64,000 nucleotides of DNA from Eutypa lata (lineage: Eukaryota; Ascomycota; Sordariomycetes; Xylariales; Diatrypaceae). Positions within the stretch are counted from its first letter, which is position 1. Every line of letters starts with the position of its first letter. Below, in pieces: positions 12,944-22,901 of this stretch. Made by a program: the position numbers and the translations under genes. A model generated the notes under the pieces. The model did not search any database. It was not told the origin of the DNA and saw only the letters and a program-made list of their open reading frames with translations. The stretch covers positions 3,782,001 through 3,846,000 of the forward strand of contig JAKULF010000001.1 in assembly GCA_022661535.1 (NCBI GenBank). The letters run 5' to 3'.

Positions 12944-12981
12944 GGATAGAGTCGATAGACACATTCGGGCTACCAACTGAG

Positions 12982-13836
12982 ATGCCTTCTGTCGCCTCAT
13001 TGACTAAGGTCCTCGTGACTGGTTTTGGGGTGCGACATCCTCCTTACCAATCCACCGTACCAAGGCACTGACGGATAACATAGCAATTCTCGGGCATCGA
13101 GAAGAACCCTTCATGGGAGATCGTGTCACGCCTTCCTACCACGCTCCCAAACGACATCGAGATTGTGATCCATCCCGAGGCGGTACCTGTGGCCTATCAC
13201 CCGGTCTTCAACCTGGTACCGCAGCTCTACGCAGAGAATGATTTCGACCTCGTCCTGCATATTGGCGTAGCTGCCGGACGAGACTACTTCGCGGTAGAGC
13301 AGTCAAGCTCGCAGTCCGTCAACCAGAACTACGGGTATCAGAACTCGCCGGACGTCGACAACAAGTATTTCACGGTTGCGGAGCAGACAGCTGCATGGTC
13401 TGATCAGTCCATTACCATAGAAACCGATCTCGACTTGCCTCAAGTCGTGGAGCTGTGGCAGAACAAGACGAGCGACATCGCCTTTCCGCCCCTCAACGAT
13501 GCCCCATCAGCTGCCATCGACTCGACGGGAGCAGAAATCGAGAGACGAAACGCAAGGGCCGGTAGCCTTGTGGAGGTGAAGGGAATGAACGACTTCGATT
13601 ATGCGGCCGCGCTGGATCAAGCTGCCACTGATGATGTGAGGTGGAGTGACGAGGTCGGGTTCTACCTCTGTGGATTCATCTACTACACTGGTCTGGCGGA
13701 GTTGGGCAAGACGCGTGCGAGGGATCTTGTCTTCATGCACGTTCCGAATCTGCTCAGCGATGAGGAGATCGCTATGGGTGTCGAAGTTACGACGGAGCTG
13801 ATCAATTCACTCGTTGAGAGTTGGAGGGAGGGGTAA
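12982..13836 (+). CDS. Pyroglutamyl peptidase I (peptidase C15)
   Basis: Predicted cysteine peptidase that removes N-terminal pyroglutamate from peptides; the family is normally cytosolic. Two exons, 12982-13029 and 13084-13836, give 266 residues. The 54-nt intron starts GTGCGA, has CACTGAC as branch site and ends ATAG. The first exon gives VLVTGFG, and the second opens toward KNPSWEI, both hallmarks of C15. The three catalytic residues are visible: Glu in YFAVEQSS, Cys in FYLCGFIYY and His in VFMHVPN. The strand after GFG reads Q-F where the family usually has P-F. A TATAAAA box lies just upstream. The neighbouring genes are unrelated, so context adds nothing. Confidence 0.88.
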
Positions 13837-14249
13837 TGATCGTTATGACTACTGTAGTAGTGGAATGGGCGTTGACAGGGGATATGTGTCATAATTAAGT
13901 ATTTAATAGTCCCTATTTTGTATGATCCTAATCGGCAAAGCGAACAGGTTACTCTTCCAAAACTTCATTCTGCGCGTGGGTTATCTGATATTGCTCTGAT
14001 CAGTATTATTTTCTTACATAAGTCAACACCTAGTCATACATAGGTTCCACCAAATTAAGGGCAGACTATCTTATCTACATAGCCCCCTACCTCCTGTGAA
14101 ACCCTGCTACTTAATGTAGCACGGCACAACGCGTAGTGCATTGGCATTGACGCGTCTTAGAAAAAAAAGTAATGAAAACTTATCGATTTCTTTCTCCATC
14201 ATTTTTTTTTTCTAACACCAAAACCATCTCATTCACTGTCCAGCTCAAC

Positions 14250-15096
14250 ATGGATCAAAACCATAAGAGGACTCATAGCAAAGTTGAAAGCGACCCGGCC
14301 TTGGAAAAAGATAGCGAGGCGAAACGACCTTCTCGCGAGGTCTCGAACCATCCGTCTGGTCAACCTGCTCCTAGCGATTGCGCAGTGCGTGCACTTGCAA
14401 AAGAAAGTCCCGCTATACTATGTTACAACTAACGAGTCTTAGTCCGAGCTTTCGCTCTCGACAGATGATGTGCTAGCTCACATCTCATTTGATGATCTGA
14501 AGACGGTCTTCCAGAACGTGCTAGCCGATGCTGATGCGGGTTCGATCGCCAAGAGAGAACTGCTAGGCCACGCAGGCAAAGCATTGGCGCATTCACGCGC
14601 ACAGGCAGAGAAGGAATGCAAGGCTATCATAGACGGGGCCGAGAGAAGTTACGGTAGGGTCATGGATGCAGCTTATGGATTGAAAGGCATGGCTACCTCA
14701 GACATGGTTCCCGGTGCTATGGAACAGTATCTTCCTCGGCTGACGGCTCTGCTGGAGCAAGGACCTCTAGTCCGCGGCCCTGAGCTCGCATGGGAGGCCG
14801 TACAGGGGGTTTGCGAGTGTGCTACGCACGAATGGGACGGAGGCGAACCTAGATTCCAAGAAGGCGAGGAGGAATGCGACGGTTTTCATGAGCGTGTTGA
14901 TGACCTGCTACTCGCCATATGCCATGCGCAGGAGGACCAGGGCAACACGGCGTGGCTGGGCCCGGAAAGGGTAGAAGATGTCCGGAAGCTCCAGCAGCTC
15001 CCGCAGAGGCCTTGCACATATCGATACCCAAAAACCCTCAAGTTTTTAGGCAGTGAAGCAACGCCGAACCCTAATCGAAGGCGTTGGCACAGGTAA
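14250..15096 (+). CDS. Uncharacterised helical protein
   Basis: Not recognised with confidence. Exons 14250-14384 and 14443-15096 (58-nt intron: GTGCGT, CTAAC branch, TTAG) give 262 residues. The start is the ATG in CTCAACATGG; an upstream in-frame ATG at 14172 would add a Phe-rich leader and lies in T-rich DNA that looks like 5' leader. Residues 1-45 are charged and polar, apparently disordered. From the segment DDVLAHISFDDLKTVF onward the sequence is helical and rich in Ala, Glu and Leu, with Tyr/Trp-containing blocks such as YGLKGM and ELAWEAVQ. No signal peptide or membrane segment is evident. The C-terminus is basic. A nuclear or cytosolic adaptor would be a guess. Confidence 0.6.
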
Positions 15097-15262
15097 TCAA
15101 CATGGGGGTGGGGGAAGTTTGTGGGAATTCTAGAGTGGCCGTCCGTGGAGAATGTATCATCTGGGTCATACCTTCGATGTACTTGTCTACTAGGTAGGCA
15201 CTGTAGAGTTTTGAACAGACGTTCATGGTTTAGTCAGAATTTCCCAGTCACAACCCTGCGGA

Positions 15263-15310
15263 GGATTGAACCCATATCACGGAATAGTATTAGCCAACAC
15301 CGATTAGTTA
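15263..15310 (-). other. tRNA-like A-box/B-box pair (SINE or decayed tRNA candidate)
   Basis: On the minus strand, TAACTAATCGG (15310-15300) resembles a pol III A box, and GGGTTCAATCC (15273-15263) matches the B-box consensus. The spacing of about 26 bases between boxes is close to that in tRNA genes. The sequence after the B box does not pair well as a T stem and I cannot close an acceptor stem, so this is not an intact tRNA. A tRNA-derived SINE or an old tRNA relic is possible, as is chance. Confidence 0.25.
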
Positions 15311-15568
15311 ACTTCGACCTCTAGCAAAAGCATTGGTAGGCTTAAGCAACATAAGTCAACTAGAATCATTAAAACAATGGTGCTGTAAATTCATGGAACT
15401 CGTTGATGTCCCGTGCTCACAAGGGCTGATGCTGAGCTGATAACGCTAGTGGTCGGTCTGTGGTCTAGGTACAGGTGGTTATACATTTGAAACGTGCCTT
15501 TCTATAGCATTATCCCCGCCTTGAAGGTCTCTCGATACTCATCAACGCCACCTTTTCCCCTCCCTGTA

Positions 15569-16753
15569 CTAACTTCTTGGTGAACTTTGCAAAGCAAGTT
15601 CGGGCCCCAAACCTTCAAAGTTAAACTCTGTTTCTAGGCCTATCGTTCTTAATATTTCAACGGGAAATAACCAGAAGCCGAAGGATCGATCCATAACCCC
15701 TGGACCTTCTGTGCTATCCACCGGATGTTTTCCTTCATGATCCTTGACAGGGTTTGACAGATGTTCTTTCATATTAGTCGAGGTATCATGTACATACTCG
15801 GCATACGTATACACGCCGTTCTCGTTAACCTGACTTTTAACTTGATTGTATTGTATGGCGATCAAAACGCGAAACTCGACAGGCCCCCCATTCTGGACAC
15901 CCCACTTCTGTAGCATCCGATCCCACCATGTCTCACTGATTATTGGAAGTTTATCAACAATGAACTTGCAGCCGAGGTCCTGTATAACTGGTCGCGGATC
16001 AAGGCCTACTCGGTCGAAGGTCGCTGTATGTGCTGCGGTTGGATATGACTTGTTGATATAGGTCGGCATCTCGTCTGCATCCAAACAAGCACCCATGCTT
16101 TCAGGGTCACACATCGCAACGAAGAAGATTTCTTTGATTTGGGACAAAATGTCCTTCACGGCCGTCCTAGCAGGCTCGTCGGAAACCCTAGTGACATCTG
16201 TCCAAAAGTCTCCGAAACTGTCATCAAGTTCACAACATCTGTTAATGGCCAGGTTGACAAGACCAATGTCCTTTGGGTCATAAGCCTTGAGATCATATAG
16301 GAAGTCGGTTAAGATACCAGGAGTTAGGGTCCGTGGCACAGGGAGAATAAAGTCGTACTCGGGGTTGATATATAGAACCTGGCGTTGTTCTTCTCCACCC
16401 TTTCCCTGAAACCAGCATGGGATGTGAACACGATAGAACCTTAAAGCCTCTTGTCTCGACTCGCTGTTAACACGTAGAAATTTGCTCAGTACCTTCCATC
16501 CATTATTAACAAGAAGTTTGTATTCAGCTTCCTCAATAGTAGGCCTCTGTAAGTGATTGACGTTTGCATATCGCTTGTCGACGTTTTCATCGATTGACGT
16601 GAGTTCCACGTGAATGATTCGTTCCCTTTGCATAGAACATCGCCAGATTTCTAGTCGGATTTCCCCAGGGAGACAAGCGAAGAGTAGGAAGGGCTGGGAA
16701 TTTCCCTGTGCGGAATGTAAAGAACTGATAATTCCGGGTTGCTGAGAAGACAT
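15569..16753 (-). CDS. 2EXR-domain protein
   Basis: Single-exon gene of 394 residues starting at the ATG at 16753. Near residues 22-37 it carries the 2EXR-type opening FLLFACLPGEIRLEIWR, followed by an acidic/hydrophobic strand. A second hallmark block comes later, where residues around 95-125 discuss aged strands such as ALRFYRVHIPCW. The 2EXR family is very common in ascomycetes and has no settled biochemical role. It is usually encoded in multigene families. No signal peptide or membrane segment is seen. It is transcribed toward the unknown gene ending at 15096, so the two are convergent. Confidence 0.75.
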   Translation of the reverse strand: MSSQQPGIISSLHSAQGNSQPFLLFACLPGEIRLEIWRCSMQRERIIHVELTSIDENVDKRYANVNHLQRPTIEEAEYKLLVNNGWKVLSKFLRVNSESRQEALRFYRVHIPCWFQGKGGEEQRQVLYINPEYDFILPVPRTLTPGILTDFLYDLKAYDPKDIGLVNLAINRCCELDDSFGDFWTDVTRVSDEPARTAVKDILSQIKEIFFVAMCDPESMGACLDADEMPTYINKSYPTAAHTATFDRVGLDPRPVIQDLGCKFIVDKLPIISETWWDRMLQKWGVQNGGPVEFRVLIAIQYNQVKSQVNENGVYTYAEYVHDTSTNMKEHLSNPVKDHEGKHPVDSTEGPGVMDRSFGFWLFPVEILRTIGLETEFNFEGLGPELALQSSPRS

Positions 16754-18305
16754 TTTTGGCTGTAAATAGTCGTTATGGGGAGAGACAATACCTCATTCCC
16801 CACCGGTAATGGTTCTAAGCGTTCTCAATAAAGATGTGAGGAAGAAGGAAGAAGGAGAAGGGGCGGGGACCACGTTAAATAACAGGCGAGCAAGTTCCAT
16901 CAGGGTATCACTTAACCAGGTATATTATGATGTAACTTAGTAGGATAAGTATGGAAGAGATAGCTAGTCCCGCAGTCCCGGGGTGGTAATTTAAACGTCA
17001 TGTACGGCTTCAACTACACAAACTTTGTTGGCAATTTTAGACGGAATCTATTTGATTCTTTGAAGCTGAACAAACAAACAGTGGGAAGGGGTCTCCTCGT
17101 ATTGGTATTTTGTTACGTACTGTGCAGGCTGCAGGGATTTCCCCCATAGAAGCAAAGCTGACCAGCTCTAACAATAGGGAGGCACAGTGCGGAGTTTCAG
17201 ATATAAATATCTTACCTTGCCTCGATAGAGGTAATTGTTTGTTTTATGGAATGGATGGAGAGATGCGTTGAAGAAAACCAAGCATCCGGATATGGGTCAA
17301 AATTGAAATTACTTAGAACTATACTCCCATACGAATTTTAGAATATGTACGTTCGTGCGTTACAGTGATTGTAAACCCGTTGGAGCTAGCTGTAATATGT
17401 CATAACCCTTGACTAGAGCGGGCTAGGGTATAAACATGGTATCGTGACTTGGAGATTTATAGAATGAATTTTGAGGATTCAATCTGTCAAGGAAGCTGGC
17501 TAGCTAGATAGTATATAGATTGAATAGCGGTTCTCTATCAGTGCTTCAAGTGTCTGCTGATGGCTTAGCCGAGCTTATAATTACACTATATTTGCGAAGT
17601 CGTCAATCCAGATAGGCATAGGAAACCTTCCTAATTGCTAGTTGTATTATCTGCGAGGTATCATATCATGCTGATACGGCCATGGAATTAATTAAAGTTC
17701 ATGTTTTATAGGTGACATCGGTACATGATAAGTTTGTATACTTGCTACTCATTGTATTATCAAATATGTGGACATATTATAGTTACACAAATCTGGTAAA
17801 CTACTAGAGAGCTTAGGAGCTCACATGATTGTTGCTCCCATTGTATTGGTAGCCACATTGAATTTGAGTCAAGTACCTAAGTACCTATTCCTCTATATTT
17901 AATGCCTTATGAACTCAGGGGTGAACAAGCCTCTGCTGCTCATGTGAGCATAATCATACTGTTAAAGGATAGGTCCCCTAGGCATTAAATGTGAGCAGCC
18001 ATTTGCTGACCATGACCAATAGGGCCACAAAACAATAGGGAGTATAAACAATGGGAAGAGATAGATAAGGCCATGCCGTGATTAAGTTAATAGGACCTAG
18101 TATTTAAATGCCCCATCCATCAGCTGTAGTGTCGTCCTTCTTGGCTTCTTCTTATCAACACTTTCTACTGAATCACCCAGAGTCGTCAAGTCTGCTCTAC
18201 ACAAACAACATCACCTTTAGAAGATTGACTTTCATTCCCTTGCGTTGACCTCTAGCAGTCCTTTACTAAACATCTACCAATTCCGTAGCTCTACAGCTTT
18301 TCACC
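16754..18305. other. Long intergenic spacer, divergent promoters
   Basis: No gene seen. It separates the divergently transcribed 2EXR gene and the small secreted protein gene. The last 200 bases are pyrimidine-rich (CTTCTTGGCTTCTTCTTATC near 18137) with ATTTAAAT around 18103, as is common ahead of strongly expressed fungal genes. The long promoter may reflect complex regulation of the secreted protein; that is inference. Confidence 0.5.
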
Positions 18306-18827
18306 ATGCAGTTCTTCACTACGGCTCTCCTTGCCCTCTGTGCCATCGGCCAGTCCATTGCTACGGCTGCCAACTCTCGTCCATCCACCGGCAACCCCAT
18401 CACCATCGAGATCCCCTCCGGATTTCCCGCAAACGGTACCATTGTGGCCGACGTCGGAAAGGCAACCGATTTTCTCCAGAATAAGGTGGGAATCGATGTC
18501 ATCAAGATGCTTGCCTACTCCCAGGGGATGTCGCACCCCCAGGTTGGCGTCGAGTACCCGTTCCCCGCCGGCAGCGGCCTCGAGGAGTCCTCCGTCACCT
18601 TTACCCAGGATGTGGCGGTCCATGGTAACCAGGATCGCGTCCAGGGTATCGATTGTGAGGCGTGCTGGATCATTTGCATCGCCTTGAGCTGGTTCCCTCC
18701 TGCATTCGCAATGTGCGGTAAGTATCTCTTTATGAGTGCCAATAGGTCTGAATCATATTTGATACATGTAATAACTGACTATTCTCTAGTGTCCGCGTGC
18801 GCTACCAAGGGTTGTCTTCCTCATTAA
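18306..18827 (+). CDS. Small secreted cysteine-rich protein, effector-like
   Basis: Exons 18306-18717 and 18790-18827 (72-nt intron, GTAAGT...CTGAC...CTAG) give 149 residues. Residues 1-20 form a clear signal peptide (MQFFTTALLALCAIGQSIA). The next roughly 95 residues are cysteine-free and contain one possible N-glycosylation site (NGT). All six cysteines sit in the last 35 residues, spaced C-x2-C-x3-C-x12-C-x3-C-x4-C, embedded in a very hydrophobic stretch. I do not recognise a family. Small size, secretion and Cys clustering are typical of fungal effectors or antimicrobial-type proteins, but that is inference. The intron is a multiple of three with no stop, so retention would add 24 residues before the last two cysteines without changing the C-terminus. 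Confidence 0.72.
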   Translation: MQFFTTALLALCAIGQSIATAANSRPSTGNPITIEIPSGFPANGTIVADVGKATDFLQNKVGIDVIKMLAYSQGMSHPQVGVEYPFPAGSGLEESSVTFTQDVAVHGNQDRVQGIDCEACWIICIALSWFPPAFAMCGKYLFMSANRSESYLIHVITDYSLVSACATKGCLPH

Positions 18828-19433
18828 TTTTCAGTTATTTCGCTGAAGATCGGTGGTTTTAGGGTGCCTGGATTTAGGAGAGTTTGCGTCTGTATTCCTG
18901 CTATTATGGCAACCTCGCGGCCATGGGCATGAAGCGATGATGTTTTATTGCGGTGGAAATCGTATTGTCACCTACGATATTCTCGATGGGTTTGTAGATA
19001 GGTACTAAATATCTACACCATTGATCCCTGATTCTGTTTGCTTAAATTTATCGTGTGAATCATGTTACCTGTTTCTAGGTAAATGTATAAGAATTAGAGG
19101 TATAGCTAGGTATTAGCTAGTATTCCTTACTCAACTGCAGGTCGATCTCTTTTTTTACATGCTGATGAGCCGTAGTTACTGATGTTTATCTCTGACCTCA
19201 TTGAGAACAGCTGTTAATAGGCCGAGTTAATTTGTTTCACGCTGCAATGCGAAGCGGATGGAGAATGAAGCTTGGAATCAATGATAATAATGATTGTAAA
19301 TTTTCTACCATTCAACATCAAGAAATACGGCTATGAACAATTCTGTGCAACTCCAAGATTCAGACCAAACGTCCAAACTATGCTTCCAAACATTCTATAC
19401 GCCTCTTATAACGTTTCGTATTATTCCACTTCA
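18828..19433. other. Convergent 3' flank
   Basis: Spacer between the convergent secreted-protein and quinone-oxidoreductase genes. It should hold both 3' UTRs. I see no further gene; the small frames at 19272-19521 are antisense to or just beyond the oxidoreductase stop and show no family features. Confidence 0.5.
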
Positions 19434-20613
19434 TTATTTCGAGGGATCAAGCAACAGCTTGCCCGTCGTCTTCCTGCCTTGTAGATCCTCATGGGCCCGC
19501 GCGACTTCGCTCAGCGGGTAGACCTCGTGGATGCGGACGTCGATGTTCTCCTTGGCGATGAAGTTGAAGAGTTCGGTGGAATACGAATCGACCTCCTCGC
19601 GCGTAACGATGTAGTTGAAGAGCGTGGGGCGCAGGAGCTTCGCGTTCTTAGCCGACAGGCGGGAGAGAGTGAACGGGGGCACGGCGCCCGATGCGTTGCC
19701 GAACGAGACCATGCTGCCCTTGCGCGCGAGGCACTCGAGCGAGAGGTCGAAGGTAGCCTGACCGACCCCGTCGAACACGGCTGCGACCCCCTTGCCGCCG
19801 GTGAGCTCCAGCACCTTCGCCTTGACGTCCTCGTGGCTGTAGTTGATGACGTGCGTGGCGCCCGCCTTGGACGCTAGCGCCACCTTCTCCGCCGTCGACG
19901 CCGTGCCGATCGTGTTGGCGCCTATCGCCCGCAGCAGCTGGCAGAGCCAGAGCCCCGTGCCGCCCGCCGCGGCGTGGACTAGGATCCAGTCGCCCTTCTG
20001 CACCGGGTATGACTCGCGCACCAGTGTGAGCGCGGTCAAGCCCTGTAGGAACGCCGCGGCGCCAACCTTGGGGGCTAGCCCCTCGGGAATCTTGACGGCC
20101 TTGTCTGCTGGCGCGGCCGTGTACTCGGCGTATGTGTTGCTCGACATCCAGATTACGACCTTATCGCCTACCTTCAAGCCGTTTAGGTTGCCGCCCCCGG
20201 TCTTCACAATGGTGCCCTCTGCTTCGCAGCCTAGGACGTGTGGAAGCTTGGCGACTGGGTAAAGCCCTGAGCGGAAGTAGCTTGAAGTTATGGAGTTAGG
20301 ATATCGTACGGGCACACTAGATGAAGAGTACGGGTGCTAAAGCTCACGTGTCAATGAAGTTGACGCCCACATAGTCGTTCTTTACGAGAACTTCGCGTTC
20401 CTTAGGTTCGGGTACCGGCAGGTCTGTCTTGTGTTGCAACACCTCCGCGCCACCAGTCTTCTCGAAGATCACCCCCTTCATGGTGCTCGGGATTGAGGCC
20501 ATCGTGTAGAACTGGAAGCGGACTGGCTGAAGATGAGAATAGATAGCTGTTGCTCTTCGGGATGCGGTATATAAAGTGTGGGACGCTGTTCCAACTGTCC
20601 GAGATAGAGACAT
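19434..20613 (-). CDS. NADPH:quinone oxidoreductase (zeta-crystallin type MDR)
   Basis: Predicted NADPH-dependent quinone/enone reductase of the zinc-free MDR group, 370 residues. Exons on the minus strand are 20613-20348 and 20280-19434, with a 67-nt intron (GTGAGC...CTAAC...AAG). The GroES-like part begins MKGVIFEKTGGAEVL and contains VKNDYVGVNFID. The Rossmann part carries HAAAGGTGLWLCQLL, the family's nucleotide-binding loop, then VAAVFDGVG. The zinc ligands of classic alcohol dehydrogenases are absent. The first about 38 residues before MASIPS are Arg/Ser/Thr-rich and lack acidic residues, so they could be a mitochondrial presequence; starting at the internal Met would give a cytosolic form like yeast Zta1. 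The AAG splice acceptor is unusual but keeps the frame. Confidence 0.88.
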
Positions 20614-21793
20614 ATAGTTGGAGGATATCTAGTTGAAAATGACATCGATCTAGTCAATCTAATTGATCGATATTTTATACCAGGACCTTACCCGCAACTA
20701 TCTTCCGTGTCTATAGATATATTTGTAAGCAGGGTCGCAATTGCGATTTCGGCCCCGAGTAATGCCCCCCTATATATCGTGATGAGTGACGCAATAGGCG
20801 CTTCATTATCCCGGACATTGCCCCGCACGTCGGGGTTACGAGATCGTAATTTAGTGTTCCGATTAGCCCCGATAGTTCCAGTCCGGACTCCGGATATACT
20901 GGAAGAATATTTACTAACCCGAACTAAGTTACTATTATAGTCAAAGATAAGCATCAGTTAGACGAGGGCAAGTACAGCATCGATCGCGAGGCTTTCTCAT
21001 TCCTTAGTGCCTTGGCATATCGAGCGGTGAATATGGCTTCAAGGTAGTACGTTTCTAATAATACCGACACGGTATATAATGTAGTATTTGGTCTTGTAGG
21101 TGCTTAGCAGCGAATGTACCAGTGACATTTATTGGTTAACCAGCACTTGACTTGGAAGAATACGAATATCGAGTAACTGGTTTTCCGACTTTAGCGGACT
21201 ATACTACGGAGGTTCCTTCTGGAAATGAGGGTAGTCTGTATTGTGCTGTTATTTGAAGACAAGATATTACAACTGAGCGATGGAGCAACTACCTACCCCA
21301 GGCCCCACAGTACGCAGTATGCAATGCCCTCGCTTAAGGGGTTGATAGTAGTAGTAGTAGTGATTGGGAATGTTGGTAAAAGAGATAGTAACGTTAACTG
21401 GATTTAAGCCTTTGATCATGTCGATATGGATTTTGATGCTCTCTGAAATCCTGAATAGGCCTACCTGCTTATTGTCACTGTATAGAAAATGCACGGAAAG
21501 AGATCGATCCCATTTAGAACAAGACACATTACATACGAATAATTCGGTGTCGAGTACGAAGTAGATAGGACGGCACTCTCCGTATGACAGTCGTATAAGT
21601 GGAAAGGGCCCCCTGACGCTGTGTTATTCGCCCCTACATATTATAAGGCCAAGGCGTGATCCACCAAACCCCACCAAGGTAGGATTGTATTTATATAAAG
21701 GTAAGACCGTCAACTTCATACCCTAGATGACCAAAAAACTAAGTGAGTACAATCCTCGTCTTTGCTCCCCAGGGAGCTCTAAGAACGGAAACA
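20614..21793. other. Intergenic spacer, divergent promoters
   Basis: No gene seen between the divergent oxidoreductase and SDR genes. The segment 20730-20930 is locally CpG-rich (CCCCGA/CGGGG words) and differs from the AT-richer sides; it might be an unrecognised repeat. A GTA trinucleotide run lies at 21346-21360. A TATATAAA-like word near 21692 could serve the SDR gene. Confidence 0.45.
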
Positions 21794-22751
21794 ATGGCAC
21801 AAGAATATAGAGTCGCTCTCATTACAGGGGGCACGTCGGGAGTTGGCCTCGAAGTCGCCAAGGTCCTAGCAGCAAAGGGCTGGACAGTACATTTACTGGG
21901 GAGGAACGAGAAGACAGGCGAGGCCGCCGCCGCCGCCGTGCCGAATGCCCACTTCCACCAGGGTGACGTGACTGACTACACGACGCTGGCCGCCGCATTC
22001 GACGCCGCCTTCCAATCATCTGGCCGCCTCGACTTCGTCTTCGCCAACGCCGGGATCATGGAGCGGACGAACTTCTACGCCAAGGCCGACACGCTCCCGC
22101 CGCCGGCCCCCGACTTCCCCATCATCGATATCGGCTTCAAGGGCTTCGTCCACACCGCCTACCTCGCGCAGCATTACTTCAGGGCTAACCCCAGTGGTGG
22201 AGAGGGAAAGGAGACGGACCCCGTGTTGTTATTTCACTCGAGCTGTACTGCTTTGGTAAGTTATGCCTGGTCGGGGCTCACTTGGCCTCCTTAGACGAAA
22301 TCAAATCTAGAGGAGGATGGGTATGCTAATGTTAAAACGATAGCACGGCTCGCAGTTTACGCCCATATACGCAGGCGCCAAGGCGGGCATTGTGAACTTC
22401 ATGCGCTCCATTGCGTTTCCGTTCTACCACTTCGACGGCATCCGCACCTACGCCATCTGCCCGGGAGGCATCAAGACGAATCTGATGACGCCCGAGGAGC
22501 AGGCTCCGTTCCCGGAGTCGATGTGGACTCCGATGGCGAAAGTCACGAGAACCATCGAGATGCTAGTCAATGGCGGTACTATCGAGGACTCATGGGGCAA
22601 GAAGGTCGAGAAGGAATCCAATTACGGGTTCACCGTCGAGATCAGCAACGACAAGCACTACTTTAGAGACCCGGTCGATGCCTGCGACGAACTCATGAAG
22701 ACCAATATGTATAATACGAGTCTGGAGTTTGTAACTAAGAATTCATCATAG
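21794..22751 (+). CDS. Short-chain dehydrogenase/reductase (classical SDR)
   Basis: Predicted NAD(P)-dependent oxidoreductase of 289 residues; the substrate is unknown. Exons 21794-22255 and 22344-22751 flank an 88-nt intron (GTAAGT to ATAG, phase 0). The cofactor motif TGGTSGVG is at residues 11-18, DV (cofactor-binding Asp) near 60, and the NAG motif in FANAGI near 93. A Ser lies in LFHSSCTAL, and the active-site YxxxK is the YAGAK at the start of exon 2. The C-terminal half matches the 15-hydroxyprostaglandin-dehydrogenase-like branch (ICPGGIKTNLM). The start is the ATG in ACAATGGC; an in-frame extension upstream to 21743 begins without ATG. Confidence 0.88.
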
Positions 22752-22901
22752 ATATACGACAGTTCAGATAATATGATACACGAGACAGATGTTATAATTG
22801 ACCAATCTGGTGGGATTGTAGACGAAATTTTCTTCACGTTAATTATTGCGACATAATCTCTCCCAGGTTTCATCTTTTTGACATCAAATTGAATGTATTG
22901 T

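Larger units (their letters stand above)
9499..12981. other. Gene-poor spacer
   Basis: No convincing gene in about 3.5 kb. It contains a GCATT repeat near 9848-9864, ACATA-type repeats near 9890-9910, a CT run at 11614-11633, and several unrelated open frames under 110 codons (for example 11034-11354 and 11888-12097) that I do not recognise. The right end is the promoter of the pyroglutamyl peptidase gene. Confidence 0.55.
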
